From: Luteimicrobium xylanilyticum
Lineage (GTDB): Bacteria; Actinomycetota; Actinomycetes; Actinomycetales; Cellulomonadaceae
Direction: 5' to 3'
Assembly: GCF_009429125.1 (NCBI RefSeq)
Contig: NZ_CP045529.1
Coordinates: forward strand, 682,001-746,000
Length of the DNA: 64,000 nt
Below the pieces are notes generated by a model that was not told the DNA's origin, ran no database searches, and was given only the letters and a program-made list of their open reading frames with translations. A program made the position numbers and the translations under genes. Positions 35,689 to 44,761 of the stretch are shown here, piece after piece (positions within the stretch are counted from its first letter, which is position 1; the number at the start of each line of letters is the position of its first letter).

Positions 35689-36692
35689 CGGGGACCTCCG
35701 GTGGGGGTGGGGTTCAGGTCGGCTCGGTCGACGGCGGCCCACTGGGCGTCGCTCAGCGGCTCGCCGACCCAGCGCGCGCCCGACGCGGCGTGCGCCGCCG
35801 AGCCGAAGCCCGCGACGATGGCGGCCACGGCCGGGGACCGCAGCGGGAAGCGCATCGCGGCGTGGGGCAGGACGGTGCCCTGCGCGTCGCAGGCCGACGC
35901 GAGGCGGCGCGCCCGCCCGAGGACCTCGTCGGGGGCGGTGTCGTAGTCGAACCGGGCGTCGTCGGGCGGCCACGGCCGCGCGAGCAGGCCCGAGTTGAAC
36001 GGGGCGGCGGCGACCACGGACACGCCACGGCCGGCGCAGTCGTCGAGCAGCGGGGCCGCGGAGCGGTCGGCGAGGGTCCAGCGCCCCGCCACCATGACGA
36101 CGTCGAGGTCCGCCTCGGCGACGATCCGGCGGAGCGGGTCGACGAAGTTCATGCCCGCGCCGACCGCCCCGACGACGCCCTGCTCGCGCAGCTCGACCAG
36201 CGCGGGCAGGGCCTCGGCGATCGCCGGGCCCATGAAGTCCTCGGGGTCGTGGACGTAGACGACGTCGACCCGGTCGAGCCCCAGACGCTCGAGGCTCGCG
36301 TCGAGGCTGCGCAGGACGCCGTCGCGCGAGTAGTCCCGCGCCCGGGTCAGGTCGTCCGGGACCGCGAACCCGCCCGAGGCGAGGTCGGAGCCCGTGGGCG
36401 CGGGGTTGGGCACCAAGAGGCGCCCGACCTTGGTCGACACGACGTACTCGTCGCGGGGGCGGTCGCGGAGCGCGTCGCCGAGGCGACGCTCGGACAGCCC
36501 GAGGCCGTAGTGCGGCGCGGTGTCGAAGTAGCGCACCCCGCCCGCCCACGCGGCGTCGACCGCGTCGCGCGCCTGCGCGTCGTCGACGGCGCGGTAGAGG
36601 TTCCCGACGGGCGCGGCACCGAAGCCCAGCTCCGTCACCCGCACGGCGGTGCGCCCGAGCGCCCGGCGGGGCAGGCCACGGTCCCGGTTCAT
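35685..36692 (-). CDS. Aldo/keto reductase, probable L-fucose dehydrogenase
   Basis: 335-residue AKR barrel. It has the family's GRTAVRVTELGFGAAPVG start, GVRYFDTAPHYGLGLSERRLG (catalytic Asp and Tyr), VVSTKVGRLL (Lys), VYVHDPED, GVSVVAAAPFNSGLLA and a C-terminal cofactor segment. It belongs with the D-threo-aldose / L-fucose / pyridoxal 4-dehydrogenase group, which oxidises L-fucose to L-fucono-lactone with NAD(P)+. The operon context (lactonase, fuconate dehydratase, mutarotase) supports this. ATGA overlaps link it to the lactonase gene upstream and tatA downstream. Confidence 0.85.
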   Translation of the reverse strand: MNRDRGLPRRALGRTAVRVTELGFGAAPVGNLYRAVDDAQARDAVDAAWAGGVRYFDTAPHYGLGLSERRLGDALRDRPRDEYVVSTKVGRLLVPNPAPTGSDLASGGFAVPDDLTRARDYSRDGVLRSLDASLERLGLDRVDVVYVHDPEDFMGPAIAEALPALVELREQGVVGAVGAGMNFVDPLRRIVAEADLDVVMVAGRWTLADRSAAPLLDDCAGRGVSVVAAAPFNSGLLARPWPPDDARFDYDTAPDEVLGRARRLASACDAQGTVLPHAAMRFPLRSPAVAAIVAGFGSAAHAASGARWVGEPLSDAQWAAVDRADLNPTPTGGPR

Positions 36693-37540
36693 GACAGCTC
36701 CTTCGTCCTCAGGTGGTACCAGCGGGCGGCCGCGCCGCCCAGGACGAGGTCGCGCTCGTCGTCCGACGCGCCGGCGAGCAGCGCGTCCGTGGCAGCGGCG
36801 ACGTCGTCGTAGCCCGCCGCCAGCAGGCAGACCGGCCAGTCGGACCCGGCCATCGTCCGACCCGGGCCGTACGCCTCGAGCACCGTCGACGCGTACGGAC
36901 GCAGGTCCTCGACCGTCCAGGCCGCATGGTCGGCCTCCGTCACGAGACCCGACAGCTTGACGGCGACCCCCGGCTCGGCCGCGAGCCCCCGGACGTGCGT
37001 CGCCCACGGCTCGAGCGCGCCGCGCGCGATCGGCGGCTTCCCGGCGTGGTCGAGCACGAAGCGGACCTCGGGGAGCGCGCGCACCGTCTCGACGACCGTG
37101 TCGAGCTGCGCCGGGAGCACGACCAGGTCGTAGGCCAGACCCGCCTCGGCGACCGCGCGCAGCCCGCGGCGCACGTCCGGCCGGCACAGCCAGCGCGGGT
37201 CGGGCTCCTCCTGGACCTGGTGCCGGATCCCGACGAGCCGCTCGCCGCCCGGCGCCTCGAGCAGCCCCGCGAGCCGGTCGGCCACGTCGGGGGCGGTGAG
37301 GTCGACCCAGCCCACCACGCCGGCCACGTCGGGGTCCTTCGCGGACAGCGCGAGCAGCTCCGGGGTCTCCTCGGCCACGCACACGGTCTGGACCACGACG
37401 GTCGCGTCGACGCCGTTCCGGCGCAGGGCCGGACGCAGGTCGTCCATCGTGAACGACCGCCGCAGCGCGGGCAGCCCGGCGGTCCACGGCTGGTCGCGGA
37501 CCGCCAGGTCCCACACGTGGTGATGCGCGTCGATGCGCAC
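36689..37540 (-). CDS. Amidohydrolase family, probable L-fuconolactonase
   Basis: 283-residue TIM-barrel amidohydrolase of the amidohydro-2 group: N-terminal metal or substrate motif RIDAHHHVWD, VVVQTV, GIRHQVQEEPD, FVLDHAGKPPI, VKLSGLVTEAD and the late aspartate in MAGSDWPVC. This is the layout of L-fuconolactone and L-rhamnono-lactone hydrolases, which open the lactone formed by the fucose dehydrogenase. It lies between the mutarotase and dehydrogenase genes. ATG 37540 (complement) is preceded by GGAGGGAGC. Confidence 0.87.
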   Translation of the reverse strand: MRIDAHHHVWDLAVRDQPWTAGLPALRRSFTMDDLRPALRRNGVDATVVVQTVCVAEETPELLALSAKDPDVAGVVGWVDLTAPDVADRLAGLLEAPGGERLVGIRHQVQEEPDPRWLCRPDVRRGLRAVAEAGLAYDLVVLPAQLDTVVETVRALPEVRFVLDHAGKPPIARGALEPWATHVRGLAAEPGVAVKLSGLVTEADHAAWTVEDLRPYASTVLEAYGPGRTMAGSDWPVCLLAAGYDDVAAATDALLAGASDDERDLVLGGAAARWYHLRTKELS

Positions 37541-37573
37541 GGCGGCTCCCTCCAGGTGCTCGGTCCGGGTCGG

Positions 37574-37915
37574 TCAGTCGAGGTGGAACAGCTCGGTCGC
37601 GTCGGCCCACCAGGTCCCCGGACCGGCCGACGCGACGGGCTCCTGGCACGGGTCGGTCCGGCTCCACCACGCGCGGGTCGCCGGGTCCTGCGCGACGCGC
37701 GCGAGGTCGGCCTCGAGGTCGTCGCCCGTGTACTCGAGGTACGCGAGCAGCAGCCCGTCCCGCTCGAAGATGGAGTAGTTCCGCACGTGCGCGGCCCGCA
37801 GGGCGGCGAGGACGGGCTCGGGCACCTCGCGGTGCAGGACCCGGTACTCCTCCTCGTGCCCGGGGCGCAGGCGGACCACCTGCGCCACCCGGCGGACCCG
37901 CGGGCCGCCGGTCAC
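37574..37915 (-). CDS. L-rhamnose/L-fucose mutarotase family protein
   Basis: 113 residues of the RhaM-type mutarotase family: VAQVVRLRPGHEEEYRVLHREV, the catalytic-region His in HVRNYSIFERDGLLLAYLEY, and WWSRTDPCQEP near the C-terminus. It would interconvert sugar anomers to supply the dehydrogenase with the right form. In this operon the substrate is probably L-fucose. GTG 37915 (complement) overlaps the SDR stop (GTGA). Confidence 0.88.
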   Translation of the reverse strand: MTGGPRVRRVAQVVRLRPGHEEEYRVLHREVPEPVLAALRAAHVRNYSIFERDGLLLAYLEYTGDDLEADLARVAQDPATRAWWSRTDPCQEPVASAGPGTWWADATELFHLD

Positions 37916-38697
37916 GACGCGCCCACCGGGCGCAGGCGCAGCGCGTCCATGCCGCCGTCGACGGCGAGCGAGACCCCGGTCGTGGAGGACGAGGCCGGCG
38001 AGGCCAGGTACGCCACGGCGCCGGCGACCTCGTCCGCGCTCACGAGCCGGCCGTGCGGCTGACGGGCCTCGAGCGCGGCGCGCTCGGCGGCGGGGTCGGG
38101 GGCCGCGTCGAGCAGCCGGCCGATCCAGGGCGTGTCCGCGGTGCCGGGGCTGACGCAGTTGACGCGCACGCCCTCGCGGACGAGGTCGGCTGCCATGGCG
38201 CGCGTCAGGGACAGGACCGCTCCCTTGCTCGCCGAGTACAGGGCCCGGTCGGGCAGCCCCGCGGTCGCGGCGATCGAGCACGTGTTGACGATCGCGCCGC
38301 GGCCCGACGTGCGCAGGGCCGGCAGGGCCGCCCGCGTCACCCGCACCAGCCCGACCACGTTCACGTCGAGGACCCTGTGCCACTCGTCGTCGGGGTTGTC
38401 CTCCACGCGGCCCTGCGCCCCGATCCCGGCGTTGTTGACGAGCACGTCGAGCCCGCCCAGCTCCTCGACGGCGGCGGCGACTGCGCGGCCGACGGACGCG
38501 TCGTCGGTCACGTCGGCGACCACGGCCGCGAGGGAGGCCGAGTCGTCCGCGTCGGCGAGCGGGGTGCGGTCGAGCACCGCGACGCGAGCGCCGCGCGCGG
38601 CGAAGTGCCGCGCCGTGGCGAGCCCCAGGCCGGACGCGCCCCCGGTGACCAGGACCCGGAGGCCGGCGAGCGGGTCGGTGCCCGCGGGCGCCGTCAC
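37912..38697 (-). CDS. SDR oxidoreductase, probable 2-keto-3-deoxy-L-fuconate dehydrogenase
   Basis: 261-residue short-chain dehydrogenase: cofactor motif TGGASGLGLATAR, VADVTD, NNAGIG, catalytic Ser in NTCSIA and YSASKGA (Tyr and Lys), SPGTADTPW and the C-terminal VDGGMDA. In the non-phosphorylating L-fucose route it would oxidise 2-keto-3-deoxy-L-fuconate to the 2,4-diketo acid. It could alternatively act on L-fucose itself. Both ends overlap neighbours by GTGA. Confidence 0.85.
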   Translation of the reverse strand: MTAPAGTDPLAGLRVLVTGGASGLGLATARHFAARGARVAVLDRTPLADADDSASLAAVVADVTDDASVGRAVAAAVEELGGLDVLVNNAGIGAQGRVEDNPDDEWHRVLDVNVVGLVRVTRAALPALRTSGRGAIVNTCSIAATAGLPDRALYSASKGAVLSLTRAMAADLVREGVRVNCVSPGTADTPWIGRLLDAAPDPAAERAALEARQPHGRLVSADEVAGAVAYLASPASSSTTGVSLAVDGGMDALRLRPVGAS

Positions 38698-39533
38698 GCC
38701 GCCCCCATCGTCTGGCGCTGCCGGCCGAGGCCGTCGATCTCGAGCTCGACGACGTCGCCCGCACGCAGGTACGGGGTGTCGGGCCGGCCCAGGGCGACCC
38801 CGGCGGGGGTGCCCGTGTTCACGACGTCGCCCGGCTCGAGCACCATCACCTGGCTCAGGTACCAGACGAGGTGGTCGACGCCGAAGATCATCTGCGCCGT
38901 CGAGCCGTCCTGGCGCAGCTCGCCGTTGACCCACAGCCGGAGCCCCAGCGCCTGCGGGTCGGTGACCTCGTCGGCGGACAGCAGCCACGGGCCGAGCGGG
39001 TTGAACGTCTCGCAGTTCTTGCCCTTGTCCCACGTCCCGCCGCGCTCGAGCTGCAGCTCGCGCTCGGACACGTCGTTGCTGATCGCGTAGCCCGCGACGC
39101 ACGCCCGCGCCGCCTCGGGCGAGTCGAGGTAGCGCGCCTCGCGACCGATCACGACCGCCAGCTCCACCTCCCAGTCCGTCTTCGTGGACCCCCGGGGGAT
39201 GAGCACGGTGTCGTCCGGCCCGACGACGGTCTGCGCCGTCTTGAGGAACACGACCGGCTCCTCGGGCTCGTCGTGGCTCGTCTCGGCCGCGTGCGCGCGG
39301 TAGTTCACGCCGATGCAGACGACCTTGCCCGGCCGGGAGACGGGGGCGCCGACCCGTGCGGGCTCGGGCGCCGCCGGCAGCGCGGTCAGCTCGTCGGTCC
39401 CGAGCGCGAGGACGCGGGCCAGCGTCGCCGGGGTGACGTCGTCGACGACCGTGGACAGGTCGCGCCAGGTGCCGTCGGGACCGGCCGCCACGGGCCGTTC
39501 CTGCCCCGGGGCTCCGTGTCGTGCGATGCGCAT
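38694..39533 (-). CDS. Fumarylacetoacetate hydrolase family, probable 2,4-diketo-3-deoxy-L-fuconate hydrolase
   Basis: 279 residues with the FAH fold: GKVVCIGVNYRAHAAE, the metal-binding DWEVELAVVIG with the earlier EEPVVFLK, ISNDVSERELQ, KNCETFNPLGPWL and NTGTPAGVALG. The enzyme would cleave 2,4-diketo-3-deoxy-L-fuconate to pyruvate and L-lactate, closing the pathway. AAGGAG lies 6 bases before ATG 39533 (complement). The permease gene lies 77 bases upstream. Confidence 0.88.
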   Translation of the reverse strand: MRIARHGAPGQERPVAAGPDGTWRDLSTVVDDVTPATLARVLALGTDELTALPAAPEPARVGAPVSRPGKVVCIGVNYRAHAAETSHDEPEEPVVFLKTAQTVVGPDDTVLIPRGSTKTDWEVELAVVIGREARYLDSPEAARACVAGYAISNDVSERELQLERGGTWDKGKNCETFNPLGPWLLSADEVTDPQALGLRLWVNGELRQDGSTAQMIFGVDHLVWYLSQVMVLEPGDVVNTGTPAGVALGRPDTPYLRAGDVVELEIDGLGRQRQTMGAA

Positions 39534-39610
39534 CGTGCTCCTTACTGAGGTGCGGGGGTCGGGTGCGGGGTCCGTGCGGGCCCCGGGCTGGGTGCGGGCG
39601 GTCGCTCCGG

Positions 39611-40690
39611 TCAGTCCTTGGACCGGCCGGCGACGACGCGCGTGATGATGAGGACGACGAGGATCACGGCGCCGTTGAGGAAGTCGAACCACTCGCCGCT
39701 CACCCCGCCGAACGTGAGGACGTTCTGGACCAGGTAGAGCAGGAGGATGCCGGTGAACGCGCCGACGAGGCTGCCCCGGCCGCCGTTGAGGCTCACCCCG
39801 CCGATGACGGCGGCGGCGAAGACCGTGAAGATCGCCCCGTCGCCCTGGTTCGACGCCACCGACGCGAGGTGGCCGGACAGCATGATCCCGGCGAGCGCCG
39901 CGAGCACGCTCGCGAGGATCAGGACCCCCGCCACGGTGCGGTCGGTCCGGATCCCGGCGGCGCGGGCGGCGTCGACGTTGCCGCCGATCGCGTAGAGCGC
40001 GCGGCCCGCACGCAGGTAGCGCAGGGCGAGGACCGCGACGACGTACGCGAGCACGCAGACCCAGATCGCGACGGGCACGCCGAGCCAGCTGCCCGTGCCG
40101 AGGTACATCATCGAGCCCTGCATGCCGAAGAACGTCTGCCCGCCCGAGATCCCGGTGAGCAGCCCGCGCAGCGTGATGAGCATGCCCAGCGTCACGATGA
40201 ACGCGTTGAGCCCGAGCTTGACGATGAGCCCCGCGTTGATGAGGCCGATCACCAGGCCGACCGCGAGCGTGATGGGGATGGCCCAGCCGGGGGAGACCAG
40301 GTCGAGGCCGTGGTTGATGCCCTTGGGCAGTGTGAGCCACACGGCCACGCCGGGCGCGAGCCCGACGGTCGACTCGAGCGAGAGGTCCATCTTGCCCGTG
40401 AGCAGGACGAGGCCCTCCGCGAGGACCAGCAGGCCGATCCACGACATCGACACCAGGACGTCCTGCCAGTTGCGCCAGGTCAGGAAGTTCGGCGACACGA
40501 AGCACCCGACGACCACCACGAGGATGATCGGGGGCACGAGCGCGAGGTCGCGGAACCGTGCGAGCCGGACGTTCTTCAGCGACAGCGTGCCGATCGACCC
40601 CGACGGGCGACCTGCCGCGGGGGCGCCGGCCGAGGCCGCACCCTTCGTCGTCGACGGGTCGTCGACGCGTTCGGTCACCTCATCGATCAC
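39611..40690 (-). CDS. Sugar ABC transporter permease (fucose operon)
   Basis: 359-residue BPD_transp_2 permease. A 45-residue cytosolic lead precedes about nine helices; TGKMDLSLESTVGLAPGVAV replaces the usual GGIDLSVG motif, and GGVSLNGGRGSLVGAF is present near the end. I chose GTG 40690 (complement) because AAGGAG is placed 9 bases upstream; an ATG at 40726 would lengthen it by 12 residues and the overlap with the ATPase gene to 47 bases. A single permease suggests a homodimer. Confidence 0.9.
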   Translation of the reverse strand: MIDEVTERVDDPSTTKGAASAGAPAAGRPSGSIGTLSLKNVRLARFRDLALVPPIILVVVVGCFVSPNFLTWRNWQDVLVSMSWIGLLVLAEGLVLLTGKMDLSLESTVGLAPGVAVWLTLPKGINHGLDLVSPGWAIPITLAVGLVIGLINAGLIVKLGLNAFIVTLGMLITLRGLLTGISGGQTFFGMQGSMMYLGTGSWLGVPVAIWVCVLAYVVAVLALRYLRAGRALYAIGGNVDAARAAGIRTDRTVAGVLILASVLAALAGIMLSGHLASVASNQGDGAIFTVFAAAVIGGVSLNGGRGSLVGAFTGILLLYLVQNVLTFGGVSGEWFDFLNGAVILVVLIITRVVAGRSKD

Positions 40691-42221
40691 CGAGATCCAC
40701 TCCTTCCATGGCGGAGACGAGCTCACGGTCGTCCCACGTTCCGGTCAGCTCCGCGACGACGTCGCCGCGGAAGAGGACGAGCACCCGGTGGCAGTAGCGC
40801 AGGTCGTCGAGGTCGTCCGTCACGACGACGACCCCCGCCCGGCCGCGGGCCGTGTCGACCGCGGTGGCCATCAGGGACTCCTTGGACTTCACGTCGACCC
40901 CGGCGGTCGGCGCCATCATGACGAGCAGCCGCGGGTCGTCGGCGATCGCGCGGCCGGCGACCACCTTCTGCTGGTTGCCGCCCGACAGGTCGCCGACCTC
41001 CTGCTCGGGGCGGCGGGGGACGATGTCGAGCCGGTCGATCAGCGTCCACGCGAGCGCGGCACGCCGCTTGGGGCTCACGACGCCGAACCGGCCGAGCCGG
41101 TGCGGGACGGTCATCGTGAGGTTCTCCTCGATCGACAGGCCCGGGACGTAGCCCTCGGCGCGCCGGTCCTGCGGGACGAAGCCGATCCCCGCCGCGAGCG
41201 CACGCGGGACGCTGCCCAGGCGCTGCGCCACGCCGTCGAGCAGGACCTCCCCGGACTGCGGTCGGCGCAGCCCGACGAGCGCCTCGGCGAGCGCCGTCTT
41301 GCCGCTCCCGCCGGCACCGGCGAGCCCGACGATCTCGCCGGGCCTGACGTCGAAGCTCACGCCGCGGTACTCGTCGGCGGCGAGGTCGCGGACCTCGAGC
41401 ACGCGCTCGTCGGTCGTGGGCAGGGGCGGTCGCGGGTCCTCGCGGTCGCGCACCTTCTCGCCCGTCATGGCCTCGACGAGCTGGGTGCGGGAGAGCTCGT
41501 CGATGCGTGCCGTCACGATGTGCTGCGCGTCGCGGTACACCGTGACGGACTGGCACAGGTCGAAGATCTCCTGCAGGTGGTGGCTGATGTACAGGAACGT
41601 GACGCCCTGCTCCTGGAGCCGCCGGATCCGGGCGAACAGCCGCGCGATCCCCGCGGCGTCGAGGCGCGCCGTCGGCTCGTCGAGGATCACGAACCGGGCG
41701 CCGTAGGACAGGGCGCGCGCGATCTCGACGAGCTGGCGCTGCTCGACCGTGAGCTCGCGCGCGGGCTGCCGCGGGTCGACGTCGATCTCCCACTCGTCGA
41801 GCAGGGCCTTCGCCCGCGTCTCGAGCTCGCGCCACCGGATGGGGCGCCCGTTCTCGGCCTGCCGGTTGACGAACAGGTTCTCGGCGACCGTGAGGTCGTC
41901 GAGGATCATCAGGTGCTGGTACACGCACGCGACCCGGCTCCGCCAGGCGTCGCGGTCGGTGAGGGGCGGCGCCGGCTCGCCCCCGTACGTCACGGTGCCC
42001 GTGTCGGGCGCCTGCAGGCCGGTGAGGATCGACACGAGCGTCGACTTCCCGGCCCCGTTGCGTCCGACCAGCGCGTGGACCTCGCCGGGCGCGACGGTCA
42101 GCTGCACGTCCCGCAGGGCCTGGGTGGCCCCGAACCTCTTGCTCACCCCGGCGACCTGCACGACCGGTGGCTCACCACCGGGCGCGACAGGCACCGCCGT
42201 CTGGGTCGACTCCGTCGTCAT
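40680..42221 (-). CDS. Sugar ABC transporter ATP-binding protein (fucose operon)
   Basis: 513-residue tandem ATPase of the RbsA type. Domain 1: Walker A GRNGAGKSTLVSILTG, signature-like LTVEQRQLVEIARALS, Walker B RFVILDEPTARLD. Domain 2: Walker A GAGGSGKTALAEALVG, LSGGNQQKVVAGRAIADD and a weak Walker B LLVMMAPTAGVDVKSKES, where the usual LDEPT is replaced by MAPT. Loss of the catalytic Glu in one half is tolerated in this family. It powers the import system of the fucose operon. Confidence 0.93.
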   Translation of the reverse strand: MTTESTQTAVPVAPGGEPPVVQVAGVSKRFGATQALRDVQLTVAPGEVHALVGRNGAGKSTLVSILTGLQAPDTGTVTYGGEPAPPLTDRDAWRSRVACVYQHLMILDDLTVAENLFVNRQAENGRPIRWRELETRAKALLDEWEIDVDPRQPARELTVEQRQLVEIARALSYGARFVILDEPTARLDAAGIARLFARIRRLQEQGVTFLYISHHLQEIFDLCQSVTVYRDAQHIVTARIDELSRTQLVEAMTGEKVRDREDPRPPLPTTDERVLEVRDLAADEYRGVSFDVRPGEIVGLAGAGGSGKTALAEALVGLRRPQSGEVLLDGVAQRLGSVPRALAAGIGFVPQDRRAEGYVPGLSIEENLTMTVPHRLGRFGVVSPKRRAALAWTLIDRLDIVPRRPEQEVGDLSGGNQQKVVAGRAIADDPRLLVMMAPTAGVDVKSKESLMATAVDTARGRAGVVVVTDDLDDLRYCHRVLVLFRGDVVAELTGTWDDRELVSAMEGVDLGDR

Positions 42222-42248
42222 CCTCTGCTTCCTCGTCTCGCGTGTGCT

Positions 42249-42287
42249 GCGGCCGGCCCGGCCGGGCGTGCCGCCCGGGCCGGCCGC
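42249..42287 (-). terminator. Hairpin between binding-protein and ATPase genes (fucose operon)
   Basis: A perfect 13-bp stem (42249-42261 with 42275-42287) with a 13-base loop lies just after the binding-protein stop (42304, complement). It is placed like the ytfQ-ytfR hairpins and probably protects the upstream message or reduces read-through. Confidence 0.65.
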
Positions 42288-42303
42288 GCTCGTGGCGGCT
42301 GGG

Positions 42304-43365
42304 TCAGCCGACCTGGTTGCCCCACAGGCTCTGGTCGGTCACCGCGACGGAGCCGTCGAACTTGCCGTCGACGGTGACGAGGGGCGCCGGGATCTGGTCC
42401 TCGAGCATCTCGTCGCCGACCTTGACGATCTTTCCGCCGTGGCCGTCGTCGCCGGGCTGGTACGTCTTGCCGGCGATGGCGTCCTTGATGAACTGCAGGC
42501 CGTACTTGGCGTAGAGGTCGGCCGGCTGGGAGACCGTGGCGTCCATCGTGCCGTCCTTGATGGCCTGGAACTCGGCCGGGACGCCGTCGTTGGACACGAT
42601 GACGATGTGCCCGTCCTCGCCGCGCTTCTTCAGCAGGCCCTTCTGCTTGAGCGCCTGCAGCGTCGAGGGCAGGAAGATCGAGGCCTGCATGTAGATCGCG
42701 TCGACCTTGTTGCCGGCCAGCACGGTGTTGAGCTGGGACACGGCGGTCGGCGGGTCCCACTTGGTCGGCTCGCCGAACACCTTGATGCTCGGGAAGTTCT
42801 TCTTCATGCAGTCGTTGAAGCCCTGCGTGCGGTCGCGGCCGTTGATGGACGACAGGTCGCCCTCGAACATCACGACGTTGCCCTTCCCGCCGAGCTCCTT
42901 GCCGATGTACTGGCAGGCCTTCTCGCCGTAGGACACGTTGTCGGTGCGCACGACCATGTAGACCTTGCCCGAGTCGGGCCGCGTGTCGATCGAGACGACG
43001 GGGATCTTCTTGGCCGCGAGCTGCTGGAGCGTCGGGATGACGGCGGCGGTGTCCTGAGGGGCGATGACGACGCCCTTGACGCCCTGCGCGACGAGCGTCT
43101 GGACGTTGTCGGCGAGCTTGGAGATGTCGTTCTGCGAGCTCGTCGTCTTGAGCTGGACGCCGACGGTCTTCGCCATCTCGGGCACGTACTTGATGTAGGC
43201 GTTCCAGAAGTCGGAGTCGGAGCGCGGGTAGTCGACGCCGACGAGCGGCGAGGAGCTGCCGCCCCCTGACGTCGAGCTCGCGTCGCCTCCGCCGGAGCTG
43301 CAGGCCGCGAGGAGGAACACGGAGGTCGCCGCCGCGGTGGCCGCGAGGGTGGTCTTGAGTCGCAC
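42304..43365 (-). CDS. Sugar ABC transporter substrate-binding lipoprotein (fucose operon)
   Basis: 353-residue lipoprotein: signal peptide with lipobox LLAAC (Cys near residue 22), Ser/Gly linker, then a Peripla_BP_4 fold with VGVDYPRSDSDFWNAYIKYV, DNVQTLVAQGVKGVVIAPQD, IDTRPDSGKVYMVVRTDN, EGDLSSINGRDRTQGF and IVSNDGVPAEFQAI. By context it binds L-fucose or a close relative; sequence alone does not prove that. It is the second gene of the operon, 58 bases after the fuconate dehydratase gene. Confidence 0.9.
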   Translation of the reverse strand: MRLKTTLAATAAATSVFLLAACSSGGGDASSTSGGGSSSPLVGVDYPRSDSDFWNAYIKYVPEMAKTVGVQLKTTSSQNDISKLADNVQTLVAQGVKGVVIAPQDTAAVIPTLQQLAAKKIPVVSIDTRPDSGKVYMVVRTDNVSYGEKACQYIGKELGGKGNVVMFEGDLSSINGRDRTQGFNDCMKKNFPSIKVFGEPTKWDPPTAVSQLNTVLAGNKVDAIYMQASIFLPSTLQALKQKGLLKKRGEDGHIVIVSNDGVPAEFQAIKDGTMDATVSQPADLYAKYGLQFIKDAIAGKTYQPGDDGHGGKIVKVGDEMLEDQIPAPLVTVDGKFDGSVAVTDQSLWGNQVG

Positions 43366-43423
43366 GGTGCTTTCTCTCCTTCGAGAAACGGCCCGCGAAA
43401 GGGCCTGGGTGTGGGGACGCCGG

Positions 43424-44761
43424 TCAGCCGGCCGGCGTCAGCTCGGTGTGCGTGGGTTCGGCGACGGTGTCGGTCCAGGCCGGCCCGTCGGGGTAGCGGT
43501 AGCGCTCGACGCTGGCGTCGAGGAGCTGGGCGCCCGAGCCGGGGAGCCGGGGCGCGGTGTACCGGCCGCGCTCGATGCGCGCCGGCTCGACGAAGTGCTC
43601 GTGCAGGTGGTCGACGAACTCGATCCAGCGGCCTTCCTGGCTGCCGCTGACGGCGGCGTAGTCGAAGAAGGACAGGTGCTGGACGACCTCGCACAGCCCG
43701 ACGCCGCCGGCGTGCGGGCAGACGGGGACGCCGTGCTGGGCGGCGAGCAGGAGGATCGCGATGTTCTCGTTGACGCCCGCGACCCGGCACGCGTCGATCT
43801 GGCACACGCCGATCGCCCCGGTCGCCAGGAGCTGCTTGAAGACGATGCGGTTGGCGACGTGCTCGCCGGTCGCGACGAGCACCGGGGCGACGCCCTCGGC
43901 GACCGCCCGGAGCCCCAGGATGTCGTCGGGGCTCGTCGGCTCCTCGACCCAGGTGAGGTCGTAGGGGGCGAGGCGCGCGACGGTCGAGACGGCCTCGGGC
44001 ACCTCCCAGACCTGGTTCGCGTCGATCGACAGCCGCACGTCGGGGCCGACGAGCTCGCGGACCATGCCGACGCGGCGGGCGTCGTCGTCGGCGTCGGCGC
44101 CCACCTTGAGCTTGAGGTGGGTGAAGCCGTCGTCGAGAGCCTCGCGCACGAGCCGGCGCACCTTCTCGTCGGAGTACCCGAGCCAGCCCGCGGACGTGGT
44201 GTACGCGGGGTAGCCGTGCTCCTCGAGCTCGGCGATGCGCGCGGCCTTGCCCGGCTCGGCGGCGCGCAGGAGCTCGAGGGCACGGTCCTCGTCGAGCACG
44301 TCGGTGAGGTGGCGGAAGTCGACGAGCGCCACGGTCTCCTCGGGGCTGAGCTCGGCGAGCAGGCGCCACAGCGGCTTGCCCTCGCGCTTGGCCCGCAGGT
44401 CCCAGACGGCGTTCACGACGGCGCCGACGGCCATGTGGACGACGCCCTTCTCGGGTCCGAGCCAGCGCAGCTGGGAGTCGTGCACGAGGCGCTTCCAGAG
44501 GCCGCCGAGGTCGGCGAGCGTCGCGTCGACGTCGAGCCCGACGACGAGGTCCTCGACGGCGCGGATCGCGCTCACGGCGACCTCGTTGCCGCGGCCGATC
44601 GTGAACACGAACCCGACGCCGCTCTCGCCGGTCGAGGTGGGCACCTCGACGTACGCGGCGGAGTAGTCGGGGTCGGGGTTCATGGCGTCGGAGCCGTCGA
44701 GGTCGCGCGAGGTCGGGAACCGGACGTCGACCACCGTGAAGGGCTCGAAGACCCCGCTCAT
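43424..44761 (-). CDS. L-fuconate dehydratase (enolase superfamily)
   Basis: 445-residue mandelate-racemase-type enolase. The N-terminal capping domain ([20 protein letters not shown]) is characteristic of L-fuconate dehydratase. The barrel shows the KxK base in HLKLKVGAD, metal ligands in SIDANQVW (Asp), [10 protein letters not shown] (Glu) and ATGEHVANR (Glu), and HAGGVGLCE near the end. It dehydrates L-fuconate to 2-keto-3-deoxy-L-fuconate. It is the first gene of the minus-strand operon; its promoter region is shared with the divergent GntR-type gene. Confidence 0.93.
   Translation of the reverse strand: MSGVFEPFTVVDVRFPTSRDLDGSDAMNPDPDYSAAYVEVPTSTGESGVGFVFTIGRGNEVAVSAIRAVEDLVVGLDVDATLADLGGLWKRLVHDSQLRWLGPEKGVVHMAVGAVVNAVWDLRAKREGKPLWRLLAELSPEETVALVDFRHLTDVLDEDRALELLRAAEPGKAARIAELEEHGYPAYTTSAGWLGYSDEKVRRLVREALDDGFTHLKLKVGADADDDARRVGMVRELVGPDVRLSIDANQVWEVPEAVSTVARLAPYDLTWVEEPTSPDDILGLRAVAEGVAPVLVATGEHVANRIVFKQLLATGAIGVCQIDACRVAGVNENIAILLLAAQHGVPVCPHAGGVGLCEVVQHLSFFDYAAVSGSQEGRWIEFVDHLHEHFVEPARIERGRYTAPRLPGSGAQLLDASVERYRYPDGPAWTDTVAEPTHTELTPAG

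Noticed and set aside
35506-36549. Longer minus-strand frame running through tatA into the aldo-keto reductase region
   Set aside because: Only the final 60 codons show TatA sequence; the rest is an out-of-frame shadow of the reductase gene, and GGAGGT marks the internal ATG.
40691-40726. Upstream ATG 40726 as the start of the fucose permease
   Set aside because: It would overlap the ATPase gene by 47 bases and has no good ribosome-binding site; GTG 40690 has AAGGAG at a normal distance.
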